From contig OY783223.1 of the NCBI GenBank assembly GCA_963678705.1, positions 3,162,001 through 3,226,000 of the forward strand: a DNA stretch of 64,000 nucleotides, read 5' to 3'. Source of the DNA: Panorpa germanica (Eukaryota > Arthropoda > Insecta > Mecoptera > Panorpidae). Each line of letters starts with the position of its first letter. Positions within the stretch are counted from its first letter, which is position 1. Positions 37,215 to 51,400 of this stretch are shown here, piece by piece. Under the pieces are notes generated by a model. It did not search any database, had not been told where the DNA came from, and worked only from the letters and a program-made list of their open reading frames with translations. Position numbers and translations under genes: made by a program.

Positions 37215-37817
37215 ATGGGCTTGTGTCCTCATTTTTTAGTGGTCGATTTTTCAATTGTTGAATGAACTTGATGTTAATAAATGTGTATTGGCGTGTCTAT
37301 TTTATTAAATATCTAAATATTGACGGAGATATAGCAATTAAAAGTTTGAATTGTAGTTTTAGCGCTAGAAATGGTCGGCCATATTTGTATGACGTGAAAT
37401 GCATTTTAACGTCAGTTATTTGTTGAGTAGGTCAGTGCTGTGGTAATGTTTTGTAGCTGTTGGTAGTCAAATAATCAAGTCAAATCAAAGAATAACAAGT
37501 TTTTATTTTATAACCCTGCTAAGGCAGACGTAATATTGAAATTTTATTGTTCCTTGAAATAGCTGTAAATAATATTTGATATATAAATACATATAGCAGA
37601 GATTTATGAGCTGTAAGGTTGGTAACCTTACACAACGATTGTGATGTCACATATACTTGGAATGTGTACAACGTTGAATCCCTTTAATAATTAAAGAAAC
37701 AAAATGACTTTTTTAGTTATTAAAAAATAATTGAACATTTGAGGTTCTAGTAACCCATTTATTTTATCAATATATAGTACACTTTTATATAAATTAAGAC
37801 ATAGGACACAAGCCCAT
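37215..37817 (-). mobile_element. Main MITE family, copy 8
   Basis: 603 bp in reverse orientation with intact termini and TA duplications at 37213-37214 and 37818-37819. It has lost about 30 bp in the ATTTTGATATA and GTTAATATCTCTTAACATATA regions. Confidence 0.9.
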
Positions 37818-37830
37818 TATAACACATCAA

Positions 37831-37958
37831 GATGGTACCCCTATTGACAAATCCATATGATTTTTAGATAGTTAAACCCTTCAAGCGATAGGTGTTAAAA
37901 TTTCATAACATTCCGACCATTAGTTTATGAATTACAGTGATTTTAATGACGCTACTTT
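37831..37958. repeat. Dispersed repeat, inverse of 32775-32897
   Basis: Starts GATGGTACCCCTATTGACAA directly after MITE copy 8, which therefore landed at or near the end of this repeat. Confidence 0.55.
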
Positions 37959-39108
37959 GGTAATTTACAAAATAATTGTAAAATCTGAATTTTGTGTTTT
38001 AGAAAATAATGGAGAAAAGGTGATAATACATTTTTTTAATTTTTATGAACTAGCTCACTTAGTAAAATTATAATTTTGTTATTTTTATAAATCAACAAGG
38101 CAATATAATATTTTTAATGAAGCTAAAGTGCTTATGCGCTAGTTTTACTATTTTTGTAGTTCAGTAGCTTGTTGAACAGCCTGTTAATAGACGAATAAAT
38201 GAAATTAGGTCAATATTAGATAGACATATGTTGTACCACATAGAAATATATGAGTGTATGAACAAACAGATGAGAAACAAGTTTGGACACAAAGAAAAAC
38301 GTTTGGACTACGACACGTGTATATGTTTATTTCCCATTCGACAGTAATTATTGCCAGAATTACTCAACCAGAGTATACCCCCTCTCCTCACTCTTCCCGG
38401 AGGATATATTCTACTTAAATTAATATGTCACACTAAGCTGGCTCATTGTTTAGGTACGTTGCGATATACTTATAGAAATGTAGCTGAATTTTTGAGCTAC
38501 ACCTATGCAGTTTATTACAAAATGACAGTTTTCCTTTATATTTTATTGTATGGTTATAAAATTGCTTGATATACATTTAAAAAAAGACATTAGTCGTCCA
38601 TTGCTGACAATCGGACGTACTCTGTTCCAGTGTGAAGACAGTCTAATATTGCGACAAGTCCCAACAAGTTTTATAAATGTTTTGTTTTTTGTGTAATCAC
38701 TCAAACCTGGTTTTGGCTTCACGTGAACTAGAATTGAACTGTGCCCCCCGTTTGTAGCTATTATTATATCATGTTAATTACACTTCCGATAATTACAGCT
38801 TGCATAATGGTGAAAATATGACGTCATAATAGTATTGTGTAAATTACCACTGACAAAACAAAAGCGTTGAATACTTTTTTACTGTATACATATAAATGCA
38901 TTTTACTTGTTAGTTATATGGAAAAATATACCCGTATATTATATGTAGATTATAAAAAAAATATATCAAAAATCAAAACCATAGTTCCGGTGTTAATTGC
39001 ATATTAATTACATTGGTAAATAAACAGTGTTTTAATTGATGCCTTTTTGTTTGTGCGCCATTTTTATTGAATGCAATTCTGACAATACTTATTTTACACT
39101 TAGGTTAG
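37959..39108. other. Spacer
   Basis: No supported gene. A 72-codon frame at 38351-38569 starts from a non-ATG codon and shows no homology that I recognise. Confidence 0.45.
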
Positions 39109-39692
39109 GTTTAATTTATTTATATTAATGTACAACATATTAAGTTTCTTGTGTGAAAATTTGAAGTCGATTGGAGTAAAACTGTCGGAGATATAGAGTT
39201 TTAAGTCTTCACCTCTTTGGTCTGGTTTCGTCTTTTTTTGAAACTTTTAAACGCGTTTTTCTCACACATAGCTTTTTCAGAATCGGTGTCCTCTCTAGCT
39301 CAAAATTTACTGCACCGATCCTTTTGAAATTTTTCACCCTTTTTCTTTATATAAATACCGAGGTAACGCTGTTGAGTTTCTTTTCTAATTTTAACGTAGT
39401 TTCTGATTTTTTTCATGAAAAATACCTCTAGAAATTTATCAACTAATGAAATCATTTTGGTTTTTTGATCTTAAAAAATCCAGTGATGAGTTATAAGGTA
39501 CACCGCAATGTTACTTTTTTGTGACGTCAGCGGAGATTCGCTGTCAATGCCTCATTTCTTGATATTTATTTATGAAAATTTCACAAAGTATTCTTTAAAT
39601 TTTATTTTATCATGTAATAACTATAGAAATAATTATATGGTAACTATATCGTCAAAATCATTATTGAATATATGCTTTTTTTGAATCGATTT
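39109..39692 (+). mobile_element. Truncated relative of the TTAA palindrome
   Basis: Matches the right half of 27480-28611 (GAAGTCGATTGGAGTAAAAC, CACCTCTTTGGTCTGGTTTC, GACGTCAGCGGAGATTCGCT), with scattered substitutions and a ~100-bp internal deletion. The left half and terminal GGGGG segment are absent. Confidence 0.75.
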
Positions 39693-42600
39693 GACAGGAA
39701 CTTTAAAATAGAATCTAAATCTGTTAGAAATTCGGACTGGATACAAATTTAGATTCACATAAATTTAGAATTCTTTCCTAATACATATCTTTTCTTTTCT
39801 TATTACAACACACCCAAAAATGACTTCGCAGTTCTAGTTCAAACAAACATAAATTTCAAAAGGAACTTTTCAAGGATTTGACCTTTAGCTGATCTTATAT
39901 ATAAATTAATTTCAAAAGCATTGAACCAAATTTTAAACAACAGCTAAATTATGTTATTTTTAATTTTGGCACATATCTTTATTAAATAATATTTTGTTCA
40001 AAAATAAATACATATTCTTACAGAATAGAACTTGTCGTAAATAATCGGATAAAGTCGTGTAATCGCGTAAAATAAATTAAAATAAAAAAATAAACATTAA
40101 GATTGAGAGTGCATGGCTTGCCAAACAACAGAGAACCGTCAGTACACATTAGGAATTGGAAACATAAGGTCGAACACGGAAAATAAAATACAGCTGTTCT
40201 AGCTGGAACACGTAACCAAACATAAAACTTGTGACATATATCTTGAAAAACTATCGTTCAAATAATAGTAGATATATAATATTTGTGATATTTAAATTTA
40301 ATTTTTTATACATCTAAATCGAATAAAAATCTTTCAGCTATTTTGTGATAACGAATTAAAACTTGACAGTACAAATGAAAAACTCTAGTCATTAATTTTA
40401 GGAACTTTTGAAAATACTTGAAACCTGCAGAAAGTAAGTTAATTTTTTTTTTATATATGTTGGTTATACTTATTTTTAAATAATATAGTTAGAACCGTAT
40501 TTTGACTTGCAATTTCCACCACTCAAGGTATGGTGAAACAAATATTATTATAAAATCATAAACCAATGTTATATTTTTTGGGGATTTATACTATTGTTTA
40601 CCTATTTTAATGTTATTAGAATAATAAAATATCCTAAAAATGGTCATGAACATTTTTGAATTATAAAATTATCTTCTTAACTTATGTATATTTAAAATAA
40701 TAAAAATCAATAATTTTGGCCAATATTAGAATTAATTAGGCCAATAATCTTTTTAGATTAAATATTATTAGCTTTTGTTTACTCATTTAAAAAAACAGTA
40801 TTTTATATGTCAATAGCTTAAAAGCCAATTTTTATATATATTGTCTAATTTTTCTAAATTTTAATGGAACAAAGGATATTCTTTTTTTTTCTTAATTTCT
40901 TTTGATATCTCGAAAATCGAAACCCTCTATATATTAGCAAATATTATGCAATTTGATATAATTGACTCTTGCATCATCTTATTTAAGAATGAGTTAGCTT
41001 ATTTCGTCAAGTTTTACTGCATGATATTTAAAAATTTGCATTTCAATGAATAGAAATCTTTTATGTCTTTTGCGGTGAAATTTATTATTCAAATGTATTT
41101 TTTTCAATTAAAAAAATATTATATTTGTATTGCCTGCACCAATCAGAATATTAGAGATCTATAAATATTTTATCTGTTATAGATTGAGTACAGATAAAAA
41201 GCTCCTTTTAATATATTTTCCTCAATGTTGTTCTAATTCTTTTAACATTTGAGTTGCCTTGTTTTGTAACATACCATCGACGCCAAGGTCTCTTTTGTTT
41301 GAGAAAAATCAATTCCCATGAGTAATGTTTCAGTGATATTTTAAAAGTGAACATATTATTTCCACATCGAAAGATAAGCCAACAAATATTTCTTTTGTTT
41401 AGAATTATGATGTTTTTAATAAGATTCTTATAACAGTTATTATCAGGGCTGGCGTTATACCAAAATACGGGGGTCGAAAATTAAGGGTGTTATTTCCGGA
41501 CAATAGTTTTTCGCAACTAAACACAAAATATGAATTTTATTTACATTCACGTAATATTTTACTTTAGCGAAAGTAAGTCATATTTTATCTAAAAGATATT
41601 TTAACACATTTAATTCTTAAAAAGAACTGCTTTAAAATTTTATAATCTTTAAAACAGGCAAAAAGGTACACTGATAAAAATGTCCTTAGTCTTAATTCAA
41701 AATTAATGCGTATTTAGAACTGGTTATTAATTTCTTTTTAAGATATATTTTTGTCTGAATTTGTTAAACAATTTTTTGAAAGTGCACTGTATATGTTATA
41801 AACATTAATATTCTGGGATCTGATTTTTTTTAATACCCCTTTAAAAATGTTTTAGAACCTGCTCTAAAATGTATACAGTTTTTTTTTAAGATTTATTTTT
41901 CAAAAAACAATGAATTAAGTAACTTTGTTTACGTAACAGGTAACTTTTATTACATTAAATTAACTTTAAATACACGTAACTGTGTTTAGCTTTTTAGAAA
42001 AATACAAAAATAAAATAAAACTTCATTTTTCAAAGATTATTAAGTATCAGTTTCAGGCAAAATATAAACCTTTACAGATTAAATATTAATAGATTTTGTT
42101 TCAGTAAAATTTTACATATATTTAAGGTTTCGCGAAAAGGGCGATAATTGTGCAAACATTTTAGCTACAAAAATAGTATGTTTTTTTTTCTTCTTTAAAT
42201 AAAATTCCTTACATCTAGAAGAACGTAATTATGTTATTTTATTACGTTTTATTATTTTTATTTTCTACGTTTTTGATTCCGAAAATAACATTTATTAAAT
42301 GATATAAAATTGTCACAACATTTTTGAGGTTAAATTAAGTGTCACTAGGTTTTTGAATAGCTCATTTAGAGTAGGTGTTGGTAAACAGCTGATTTGATGA
42401 TCAGCCTAACCCATCGTGTAAATACGTCGGCTTGTTATACTCATACATGTTCTATCTCTCATCTTCCACTCCCCCACCTCTCCTCTCTATCTAGTCTGTG
42501 GGTTTAATTATACAATTGAACTTTAAACCATGACGCTCGATTTCACAATATTAATAATCTACATCTAGTGTTTATTGTATTCTTTATATACTTGTACACA

Positions 42601-43046
42601 AAGAGAGACATAAATGATAAATTGAATGATAAAAGTTTGATAACCTAAAAAAAACTTTCTAAATCATATGTTTTATAATATTAGAAGAATGGCACACTTT
42701 TTTATAAAGTTTGTTAAATTATTTTTTTTGTACGGTAGAAATTACACCCAGAATATGTTTTTTAAATATTTATGTCTTTGAAAAAGGGAGCCCCCTAAGT
42801 GGAACCATAATCGTACAGATTATCGCACGTAGAAATTTCTGTTAAAAAATGATACTAAAGACAAAGATAGCATGACAGAAAGAGAAACAACATTTGTAAA
42901 TATATTCTAACTTATATATGATTGACGTTGAACAGATCTAGCGATTGTGTACCATTTTGAGGTTATGTCATGAACTGAAATATAATGCTTCAACGCTAAC
43001 ATCGAAAGAGTAAAATCGCAGGGCTGAAATTTTGAGAATGTAAAGA
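39693..43046. other. Gene-poor AT-rich spacer
   Basis: 3.3 kb without convincing exons. On the - strand a short frame RDLGVDGMLQNKATQM... ends at 41226, but its acceptor is weak and I do not call it. A CAGGGCTGGCG motif at 41446 could be a hAT-type end without partner. Confidence 0.45.
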
Positions 43047-43344
43047 CTCATTCCCACTCACTGTTTTGATATTTAATTTACTGTTTTTATTTAATATTAT
43101 AATCTAGCTTTCTTTTCACTTTTGTGTTTTAATTTAAGTTTAGTTGGTGCTTATGCATCGTTAGTAATATAAATTTTGACAGTTCGACAAAATTGTATGT
43201 GAAATATTTAAAATTGCTATTTTTAATAACAATTAGTAATAGAAATTGTTTTCACTTCTATATTTTTCAAAAACTGACATTAAACTTCTTTTAAAAATAA
43301 ATTCTAATGCATTTTGACTGATTGTCACATTTTGGAGGTTATAA
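43047..43344 (-). repeat. Dispersed repeat C, copy 2
   Basis: Reverse-complement copy of 33940-34263 (begins TCATTCCCACTCACTG, ends TTTTGGAGGTTAT), roughly 85-90% identical by eye. Not associated here with the CTAGCTGTCCCGG repeat, so it can move alone. Confidence 0.65.
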
Positions 43345-45699
43345 TATAGACGCATCAAACGTCAGACGTATACATTGTTAACAAGATATTACAACAACTA
43401 TTTAACCTCAAAATTTCTGATTTGCTAAAACGACGTAGCTCTGCGATATTAGACTACAATATAATAATAAAAACAGTTCTATAATTGTGACTATTAATTT
43501 AACACAGAAAGAGAACTATGTCATCTTAGTTTTACAATAACTATCCTCTCTAAAAGATATAGTAGAATTTGTTATATAGCAAATTAACCAGTTAAAATTA
43601 AAACTGTGTCAATTTCATATGCTACGCAGTAAAAATATTATCCAAACATAAGTTTCAATAACATCATATGGTGAAATCAAATTACGACGCGCAAACGAGG
43701 TAAGCATAAGTATGTTGACAGAAATTTAAGAAGGCACGGCCGCAGCCGTTGTTACAGTAATTTTGATTTAAATTATAAGTAAAAAGAAAAGAATTTTTGA
43801 ATAGTATTGTAACAGTTACGTGTTTTTAATATTCACATACAGTTAGGGTTGCCATAATTGCAAAGTTTTGATAAGGGACATTTAAATGCTACTTAAGTAA
43901 AACATGAAAAAATTAGGTTAGTTTATTTTAGCCCGATAAAAAGTAAAATAAACAAATGAAAAGAACACGTACAATAAAAAAAAAATGCAGAAGCTATTTC
44001 TTTTTAGCACAGTCATATTGTAAAGTTGATTTTACTTCCTTAATTTTTTTCTTTCATATAATTATAAAATTGGACGTATATCGTTTTAAAATTATAATGA
44101 CAAATCAAAATTGCTTTAATTGTCTCCATTGATAATAAATTTCTTTCGCTCGATCCTTGAATTGGCATTAGGGAAAATATTCTCTTCATATTTGCATTGT
44201 GGGCAAATACGTATATAATATTGTAATCCACTTGGTTTATTGAATGACGAACTACAAGCCGTTTTTTCTTAAAAGAACAATTATTTATTATAATATTTAT
44301 TTATTCTGACCTTGAAAGAAAATTTGTTTCTATAGTATTTTTGTACACTCTCTTTTAAATTAATAATGTATAAATATAAATTAAAGTAATAATATAATAT
44401 AATGACTTTACACGTTGTTCTTTATACACTTTGATACACTTACTTAAAACTGAAATAAATTTTTCAACACAACAATCATTTTTTAGAATAGGGCTGCAAT
44501 TCAAAAACTGAAAAATAGATCTGTCCCTTGCTTCCTTAGATCAGTGTAAAATCTAAGATAAAGATATACATACGTGTTGTTTTGTTCACACGTAGAAATG
44601 TGTTTTTTTGTTTACTATTGATGTTTTCGAATTTTGTATTGACTGCTACGAAATTCCGAGAATTTTCTATTTGTTACATGATTTTTTTAGTCGTAATTTC
44701 AATTTGTTATTTAAATACTTATTTACTATGATCTGAAGAACATGATAAACAACATGTAAATTTGATATTTAGTCTCGTCTGGTTGAAAATCTAAAAAATA
44801 TAGATATTTATAACCTGGAAAGTTTTTAGTAAAAAGTTTTACTTTTTGTCAGTTATAAATAATTTAAGACATTGACAAATTCTGGATTAATATAAAGTAT
44901 ATATAGAAACAGACAGCATGACCTCCAAAGATACAACTCTAGAAATATTATTAAATTTATAACGTTTTGTCTTTGAATTTCATGTACGTGTCAAAATTTT
45001 GAACAGATAATATCGATAACTGTTTTAAGTAAGGTTCGTAACTTTACTAACTCAATATTTATATTTTTAAAATGAAATGTTAAAACAAGATTGTAAACAA
45101 TATAATGTAATATAAAGTATCATTGATAACCTATTGTTATGTTTAAACAAAAACTATGTATTGTCAAACGATTGTCCAGATACATGCACTTAAGCAACTG
45201 CATATGTATTTCACGATAAGAAATATGCATGTTTATTTGCTGATCCTTCATACTCGTTGTAACGTTAAACCCAAGTTGTTTGTCACACGACGGCGGATTG
45301 TTAAAGGAAGTTGACATTACTATCTTTCAAATAACACCATACAAAATTTCAGATTGATTAAATTAAATATCTTTTCTTGTTTAGAAATGTATTCTTTTAT
45401 AACCAAATTTTCTCTTTCTTCTAAAGACAAAGATAGCATGGCAAAAAGAGAAATTAAAATTTGTAAACACGAATATATTTTAATTTAGAGTGATACAAAT
45501 CAACATGCGTTATCATCACTAATATACGAAACTATAAAATAAACAAGGCTTGCACGTTTTGAAAGATAAGAATACAGTCAAATCGAAGGTCAATGTACTT
45601 GCTTTGGTTCACGAAGTGCAACAGTGGCGAAATACTACCGAAAATGTCGTAACACCAAAATCTTTTTACTGCTAGATACATAACAGACAAAGTTAGATG
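43345..45699. other. Gene-poor AT-rich spacer
   Basis: No supported feature. A 65-codon ATG frame on the - strand at 45120-45317 has no supporting context. Confidence 0.45.
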
Positions 45700-45953
45700 C
45701 AGAGATGTGCACAAATGCTTTTCAAAAGCATTTAAATACAAAATGCAAATACTTACTGATTAACACTATGAAGTAACAAAAATGAAAAAAGTATTTTGTA
45801 TTTTCCAAATAGGAAATAGGTTTGTAAAAGTTTTCAAATAAAATATAAAATTCTATACTCTTAAAAGATATTTAAATACAAAATAGAAAATACTTGTTTA
45901 GTATTTTATATTTGCATTTGGAGTATATGTATTTGAAAAAACGCACATCTCTG
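45700..45953. mobile_element. hAT-like element, CAGAGATGTGC family, short copy
   Basis: 254 bp with ends CAGAGATGTGCA...GCACATCTCTG, AT-rich inside with AAATACAAAATA runs. CAGAGATG-type ends are common in hAT elements, but no 8-bp duplication is visible. Related to the copies at 46401 and 49740. Confidence 0.6.
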
Positions 45954-46400
45954 CATGTTCCTATGATTTCATGGGATACTAAACTTATGCCTTAGCGAGG
46001 TCTAGGCCTTAGTATTTAACTGTCAGATGATTTGTTTGTTCAGTAATATATTCGTTTCGTATAAACAGCTGATTATGGTACACTGACTGCAATGCACAGC
46101 ATACAGCGAGTCTGGTTTCTGAACATAAACAAAGTGCGGTATTTAAGTGATCATGCAATATGCACGTGTTGGTAAACCAGTAGAACGATAGCATACGACG
46201 ATTGAACACGCAGTGAACACAAAAAGGACTTTGATAATTATTAAACAAAAGAAATAGAATGATATAATGTTTAAATTCTACAAGTGACATTTCTTCTAAT
46301 GACGTATGTTATACATATATAGATTTTCTATTGACACATAATACAGTATATTCTGACAGATTTATTGTGCTTATAATTATTTTTATTCAACTCGTCTAAC

Positions 46401-46728
46401 CAGAGATGTGCGTTTTTCAAATACATATACTCAAAATGCAAATACAAAATAGTAAATACCTATTTTGTATTTAAATATCTTTTAAGAGTATAGAATTTTA
46501 TATTTATTTGAAAACTTTTACAAACCTATTTCCTATTTGGAGAAAAGAAAATACTTTTTTCATTTTTGTTACTTCATAGTGTTAATCAGTAAATATTATT
46601 TTTTGAATATAAACTTAAAACCCAACCAATATTAGCACCATTTATGATGTAAAAGTATCTGCACAATTGTCTTAATAATTCTAATTTAAAATGATAGATG
46701 TGCCTATTATTTTATTATCCTTCCATGC
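46401..46728 (+). mobile_element. hAT-like element, CAGAGATGTGC family, partial copy
   Basis: Starts CAGAGATGTGCGTTTTTCAA and stays similar to 49740-50043 up to TTATTATCCTTC at 46728, then diverges. The right terminus is missing. Confidence 0.6.
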
Positions 46729-47360
46729 ATTCTATCATGTGCATATTTATCACGATCATATCTGTATTATTAAAAGTTTTCAACTGAAACTAACTACTTA
46801 CTAAATTAATCCGATTCTGAATAATGTTAATATATTAATTTAATAGATTGTCCAACATTTACGAGCGTCATTATCATCGTTACACAATTTTTAAATAAAC
46901 TATCATCAATGATTGCATCCTCCTTAGTTTCCGAATCTATTTAATGCGATTATCACGTAGCCTTTGTTTATATTTAGCGTATACAAATCAATTAACTACT
47001 GCGCATAAATGTTGATTGGTTATTATGACGTCATAATGCAACACAGTTATATATATTGCAAAGTTTTCGTACCAGTTGCAAAGTAAATACAAATAAAATG
47101 TATTTGAGTACCATGATCGTATCTATACACTGACATGACATATACACGTGCACTATTACCACACATATTACTGCATACTGCAAAAACCTTGTGTAGATTA
47201 TTTGTGAAGGTTAAAATTGGATCTATACATTTGTTCATAGTTTTGACTCAAACTCCTACACTAATCCGGGATTTAAAACAAGTTAAGACTTGCAAATGAC
47301 ATAACAGAATGAATTATTTATTTTAAGGACGGTGCTGTGCCTTTAGACTCATGTTGTACA
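46729..47360. other. Spacer
   Basis: No gene or element recognised. Confidence 0.45.
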
Positions 47361-47969
47361 ATGGGCTCCTATGTCTTAATTTCTATAAAAGTGTACTATA
47401 TATTGATAAAGTGGGTTACTAGAACCTCACATGTTCAATTATTTTTTAATAACTCCTTATATGTTAAGAGATATTAACAATTAAAAAAGTCATTTTGTCT
47501 CCTTAATTATTAAAGGGATTCAACGTTGTACACATTCCAAATGCATGTGACATCACAACCGCTGCCAACCTTACAGTTCATAAATCTCTACTATATGTAT
47601 TTATATATCAAAATATCAAATATTATCTACAGCTATTTCAAGGAACAATCAAATTTCAATATTACGTCTGCCTTAGCAGGGTTAAATAAAATAAAAACTT
47701 ATTCTTTAATTTGACTTGATTATTTAACTACCAACAGCTACAAAACATTACCACAGCATTGACCTACTCAACAAATAACTGACGTTAAAATACATTTCAC
47801 GTCATACAAATATGGCCGACCATTTCTAGCGCTAAAACTACAATTCAAACTTTTAATTACTATATCTCCGTCAATTTTTACATATTTAATAAAATAGACA
47901 CGCCAATACACATTTATTAACATCAATTTCAATCAACAATTGAAAAATCGACCACTAAAAAATGAGGAT
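47361..47969 (+). mobile_element. Main MITE family, copy 9 (both ends damaged)
   Basis: 609 bp. The left terminus lacks TTGTGT (ATGGGCTCCTATG) and the right one stops at AATGAGGAT. It shares with copy 1 the central deletion that reads CACAACCGCTGCCAACC, so the two form a subfamily. Confidence 0.87.
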
Positions 47970-48470
47970 GTTTCTCTTTAATATAGTTTTATAGCCTCAA
48001 CTTTGAATAACATTTTAAAATTATCCCGAAGTTTCTTAGCTTCTTCTTCTTCTTAAAATAACGAAGATACGATTATTTTCTGCTACATCTTTCCCCGAAA
48101 CTACGTTTTTCAAATCTGCGAGATGCAAACACATATTCTAAAACTCTACATAGGATATTTGTAGATTATCTTATATTTGAACCCTTGAGTAAGCCAAGAA
48201 ATAAATGCAAATTGTGTACACATTAATGCGCCTGCGTATTTTAAAATGTAACAATAATAACACGATCAAACTTTAATAAATAACCTTGTAGACATATTGT
48301 TTGTATACAAAAACAAAATACAGTTCTTGAAAGATTAGGACAAGGTGGGGAGCTTTATAAAAACTGTCAATACAAGTTAATAGATTTAAAAGATATATCA
48401 ATAATAAAGACTATATAATTCCGAAACCAATCTTAACCTTTGTAAAAACGTTTTATTTTTTATTTTTCAG
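47970..48470. other. Upstream intron or promoter of TP53INP homologue
   Basis: Ends in a ttatttttcag acceptor at 48470, so the TP53INP transcript has a non-coding first exon further left that I cannot place. Confidence 0.5.
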
Positions 48471-48498
48471 GGAACAAGAGATACTTTAAGATACCAGA

Positions 48499-51400
48499 AT
48501 GTTGAGCAGGTTAACATCTTACATATATGGAGGATCTGCCAGCGAACCGACTCCTGAACAAACTAATGTATCTCTAAGAGCAATTGAACAGGATGACAAC
48601 GATTGGCTCCTGGTGGAAAGAGGAAGCAATAATGGTACATTGACTACTTCCTTAGGTCTGTCTCAGTATGGGACCGTATTTAAGCGACGGCGTATTCGGA
48701 CGTAAATCGGCGGATTGGATGAGCTACAAAGCAAACCGCCTATGTGTGTCACAGATGTCTGTAGTCGTGTATTAGGGGGTGTATTGGAGTTCTTTAGCAC
48801 TTATATAATTTATCATGAGAGCAAACTTTACCTTTAATTTTTATCGATACACTACTGGTATTAAAGGGACTTTAGCATTTATTATATATCTGAGTTCTGG
48901 TTGTCGTGAATTTAAATTTAGTTCTATCGTATCGGTATCGGTATCGGTGTCCATGATTCACTGAAATACAAACATAAACTGCATGCAGAACATACTCGTT
49001 ACAAGCGATGTCGCCGATAGAACCGAAAAGATCCGTATTGCAGCGTAACAACAAGCGATCTTAGGTATCCCCTGCAGTCTGAAGCGGCTGTATGCATTTA
49101 CAAAGGTTCGGATAGGATATCGTTGTAGTAGTGGTAACGCTTAGATAAAATTCGCCTTTATACGGTTCTAATGTGCGAGGTAGTGCCGCCCGTATTCGGA
49201 CGGCTATGTAGCGTGCAGTCTGAGAGGTCCAGAGAGTTCTCATTACATTTACAGGGATCGGATAGGTAAAGCGTAGTAGCCCGTATACGTCCGGCAGAAA
49301 TTCGCTTAAATACGGTGCCATACTGAGACAGGCCTTATTCTTAAAATGTTTCCTTTTTATATAATGGTTTTAATATATTGCAAAATTCCTACCTTTACAG
49401 GATCTTTGAATGGCGACGATAGACCGACTCTCACAGATTCAGAAGATGAATGCGAAGTAAGAAGATCACCTTCTCCAGCTCTCTCAAGAAGATCACCTTC
49501 TCCAGTCCTCTCAAGAAGATCGAGGAGGTCTTCTCGCTGCAGTCAATTTAGTTCGAAGTCACGATGCAGCTCCGCATCACCATACAGTTTGTCATATTAC
49601 AGAGGCATGATGGAGGAGTCTTGGTTTGTAACTCCACCACCGTGTTTCACCAATGCAGAACTTCCTTCGGCAATTAAAACCAGCTCGTTGGAAAACCTGT
49701 TGATTGAACATCCCAGGTAATTACTTATACTTGAATTATCAGAGATGTGCGTTTTTCAAATACATATACTCAAAATGCAAATACAAAATAGTAAATACCT
49801 ATTTTGTATTTAAATATCTTTTAAAAGTATAGAGTATAGAATTTTATATTTTATTTGACAAACCTATTTCCTATTTGGTAAATACAAAATACTTTTTTCA
49901 TTTTATCAGTAAATATTATTTTTTTAATATAAACTTAAAACCCAACCAACATTAGCACCATTTATGATCTAAAAGTATCTGCACAATTGTCTTAATAATT
50001 CTAATTTAAAATGATAGATGTGCCTATTATTTTATTATCCTTCTTGTTATCCCCACCATATAAGACATCTGATTTTCGTTTACCTAAATTTGTTTATCAT
50101 ATTTTCTCGTCCATTATTTGTTTTACTACAAGACAATCACTCCACTACATTCCTTACTGAAATATATACACATAAATATGCGACATCCAGCATTTATATA
50201 TTTTCATTCATAAGTTGACATTATTTAGACATGAGTGTACTAAATGTGTTGTACTTTTAACGTACAGACTAGAAACAAAAATATTTCAAAACGAAGTCGG
50301 TCTTTACCAAAGGAAATTCTCATAATTATTAAAAAAAATTAACATTTATATTAGTAATATAAAGAGTATTCTATTTTCCCAAAAGTATTTTGTATTTTCT
50401 ATTTAAATACTAACATGAAAGTTATTTTTTATTTGCATTTATGCACATCTCTGAGTATTGTTATATTGCTATCTCACTTTTACACATACAGATATCAAAA
50501 TTAATATTCTCCTAATCTATAGCTATCTCACTTTCTTTCAGTTTGACTGTGCTAGAGGCTCATTTTGAATCCAATTATAAATTACTCATGGAGGGTTTCA
50601 AACCTGAGGGAGGCATGGAGAGAGGAGATAGTACTATTGAGTTTTATAACAGTGATGAACAGTTAGACAGTGATGCCCTGGGCGACATGATATGTGACGA
50701 TTTTCTTGAATACTTGAAACAAGCTAGAGAACGTCTGGCTGCAGGATATTATCGCCGAAATAGACATGCAAGACCAGAGACAACTACTGAGACAACAGTT
50801 ACTCCTCCACCTCATGAGATGCATGCTGAGGCATCACAACAGAATCAGGAAGACTTTATCGCCGCTGGCAAGGTAATTTTATATACAAGGATAGTGGCCT
50901 CCAACAAGACCGGTCATTTAAATAAAAATATCGACTTCTCATGGAAATATTGCGTTTTTCTTTTGATTTAAAATGACCCGGAGTCTCACAGAGTTTCCAC
51001 AATAAATTTGAATTTTAGTCGCGTGAGGGCTTTCTTTTTTTTTTAGCTCTCACTCTATGACAACAGTCATGGTGTGTACACTCGGTCTTTGAGGGAACAG
51101 TTGAGTTTTTCCAGCTTTCAAAAAATCTGAAAATATTCTGGATTACTTCTTGAAGTGTCTACTACATGGTCCAGAAGTTACCAAAGTCCAAAGTTTAAAA
51201 TCGTTGTTAATAAAAATTCACAAATAGTGAAAAACGTGGAACAAACGGAATATTGTTAAAAAATTCATAACTTTAGAACAAACAAATATTAAGAAAAACG
51301 GTTTTAGACTTTTTTATCTTAGATTATAAGCTTTCGAAAAAATGTAGTGCCTTTGGCGTGTGCTCCAAAAAGTTGAATTATTTGTGCACCTGAAAGTGGG

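Noticed and set aside
41226-41310. Short - strand frame ending MLKELEQH
   Set aside because: Protein-like wording but weak acceptor and a stop just upstream; too short to support without conservation.
45120-45317. 65-codon - strand ATG frame
   Set aside because: No recognisable motif, poly(A) signal or splice context; consistent with chance in a spacer.
46009-46290. 93-codon - strand frame
   Set aside because: No start or family evidence; sits beside hAT-like repeats.
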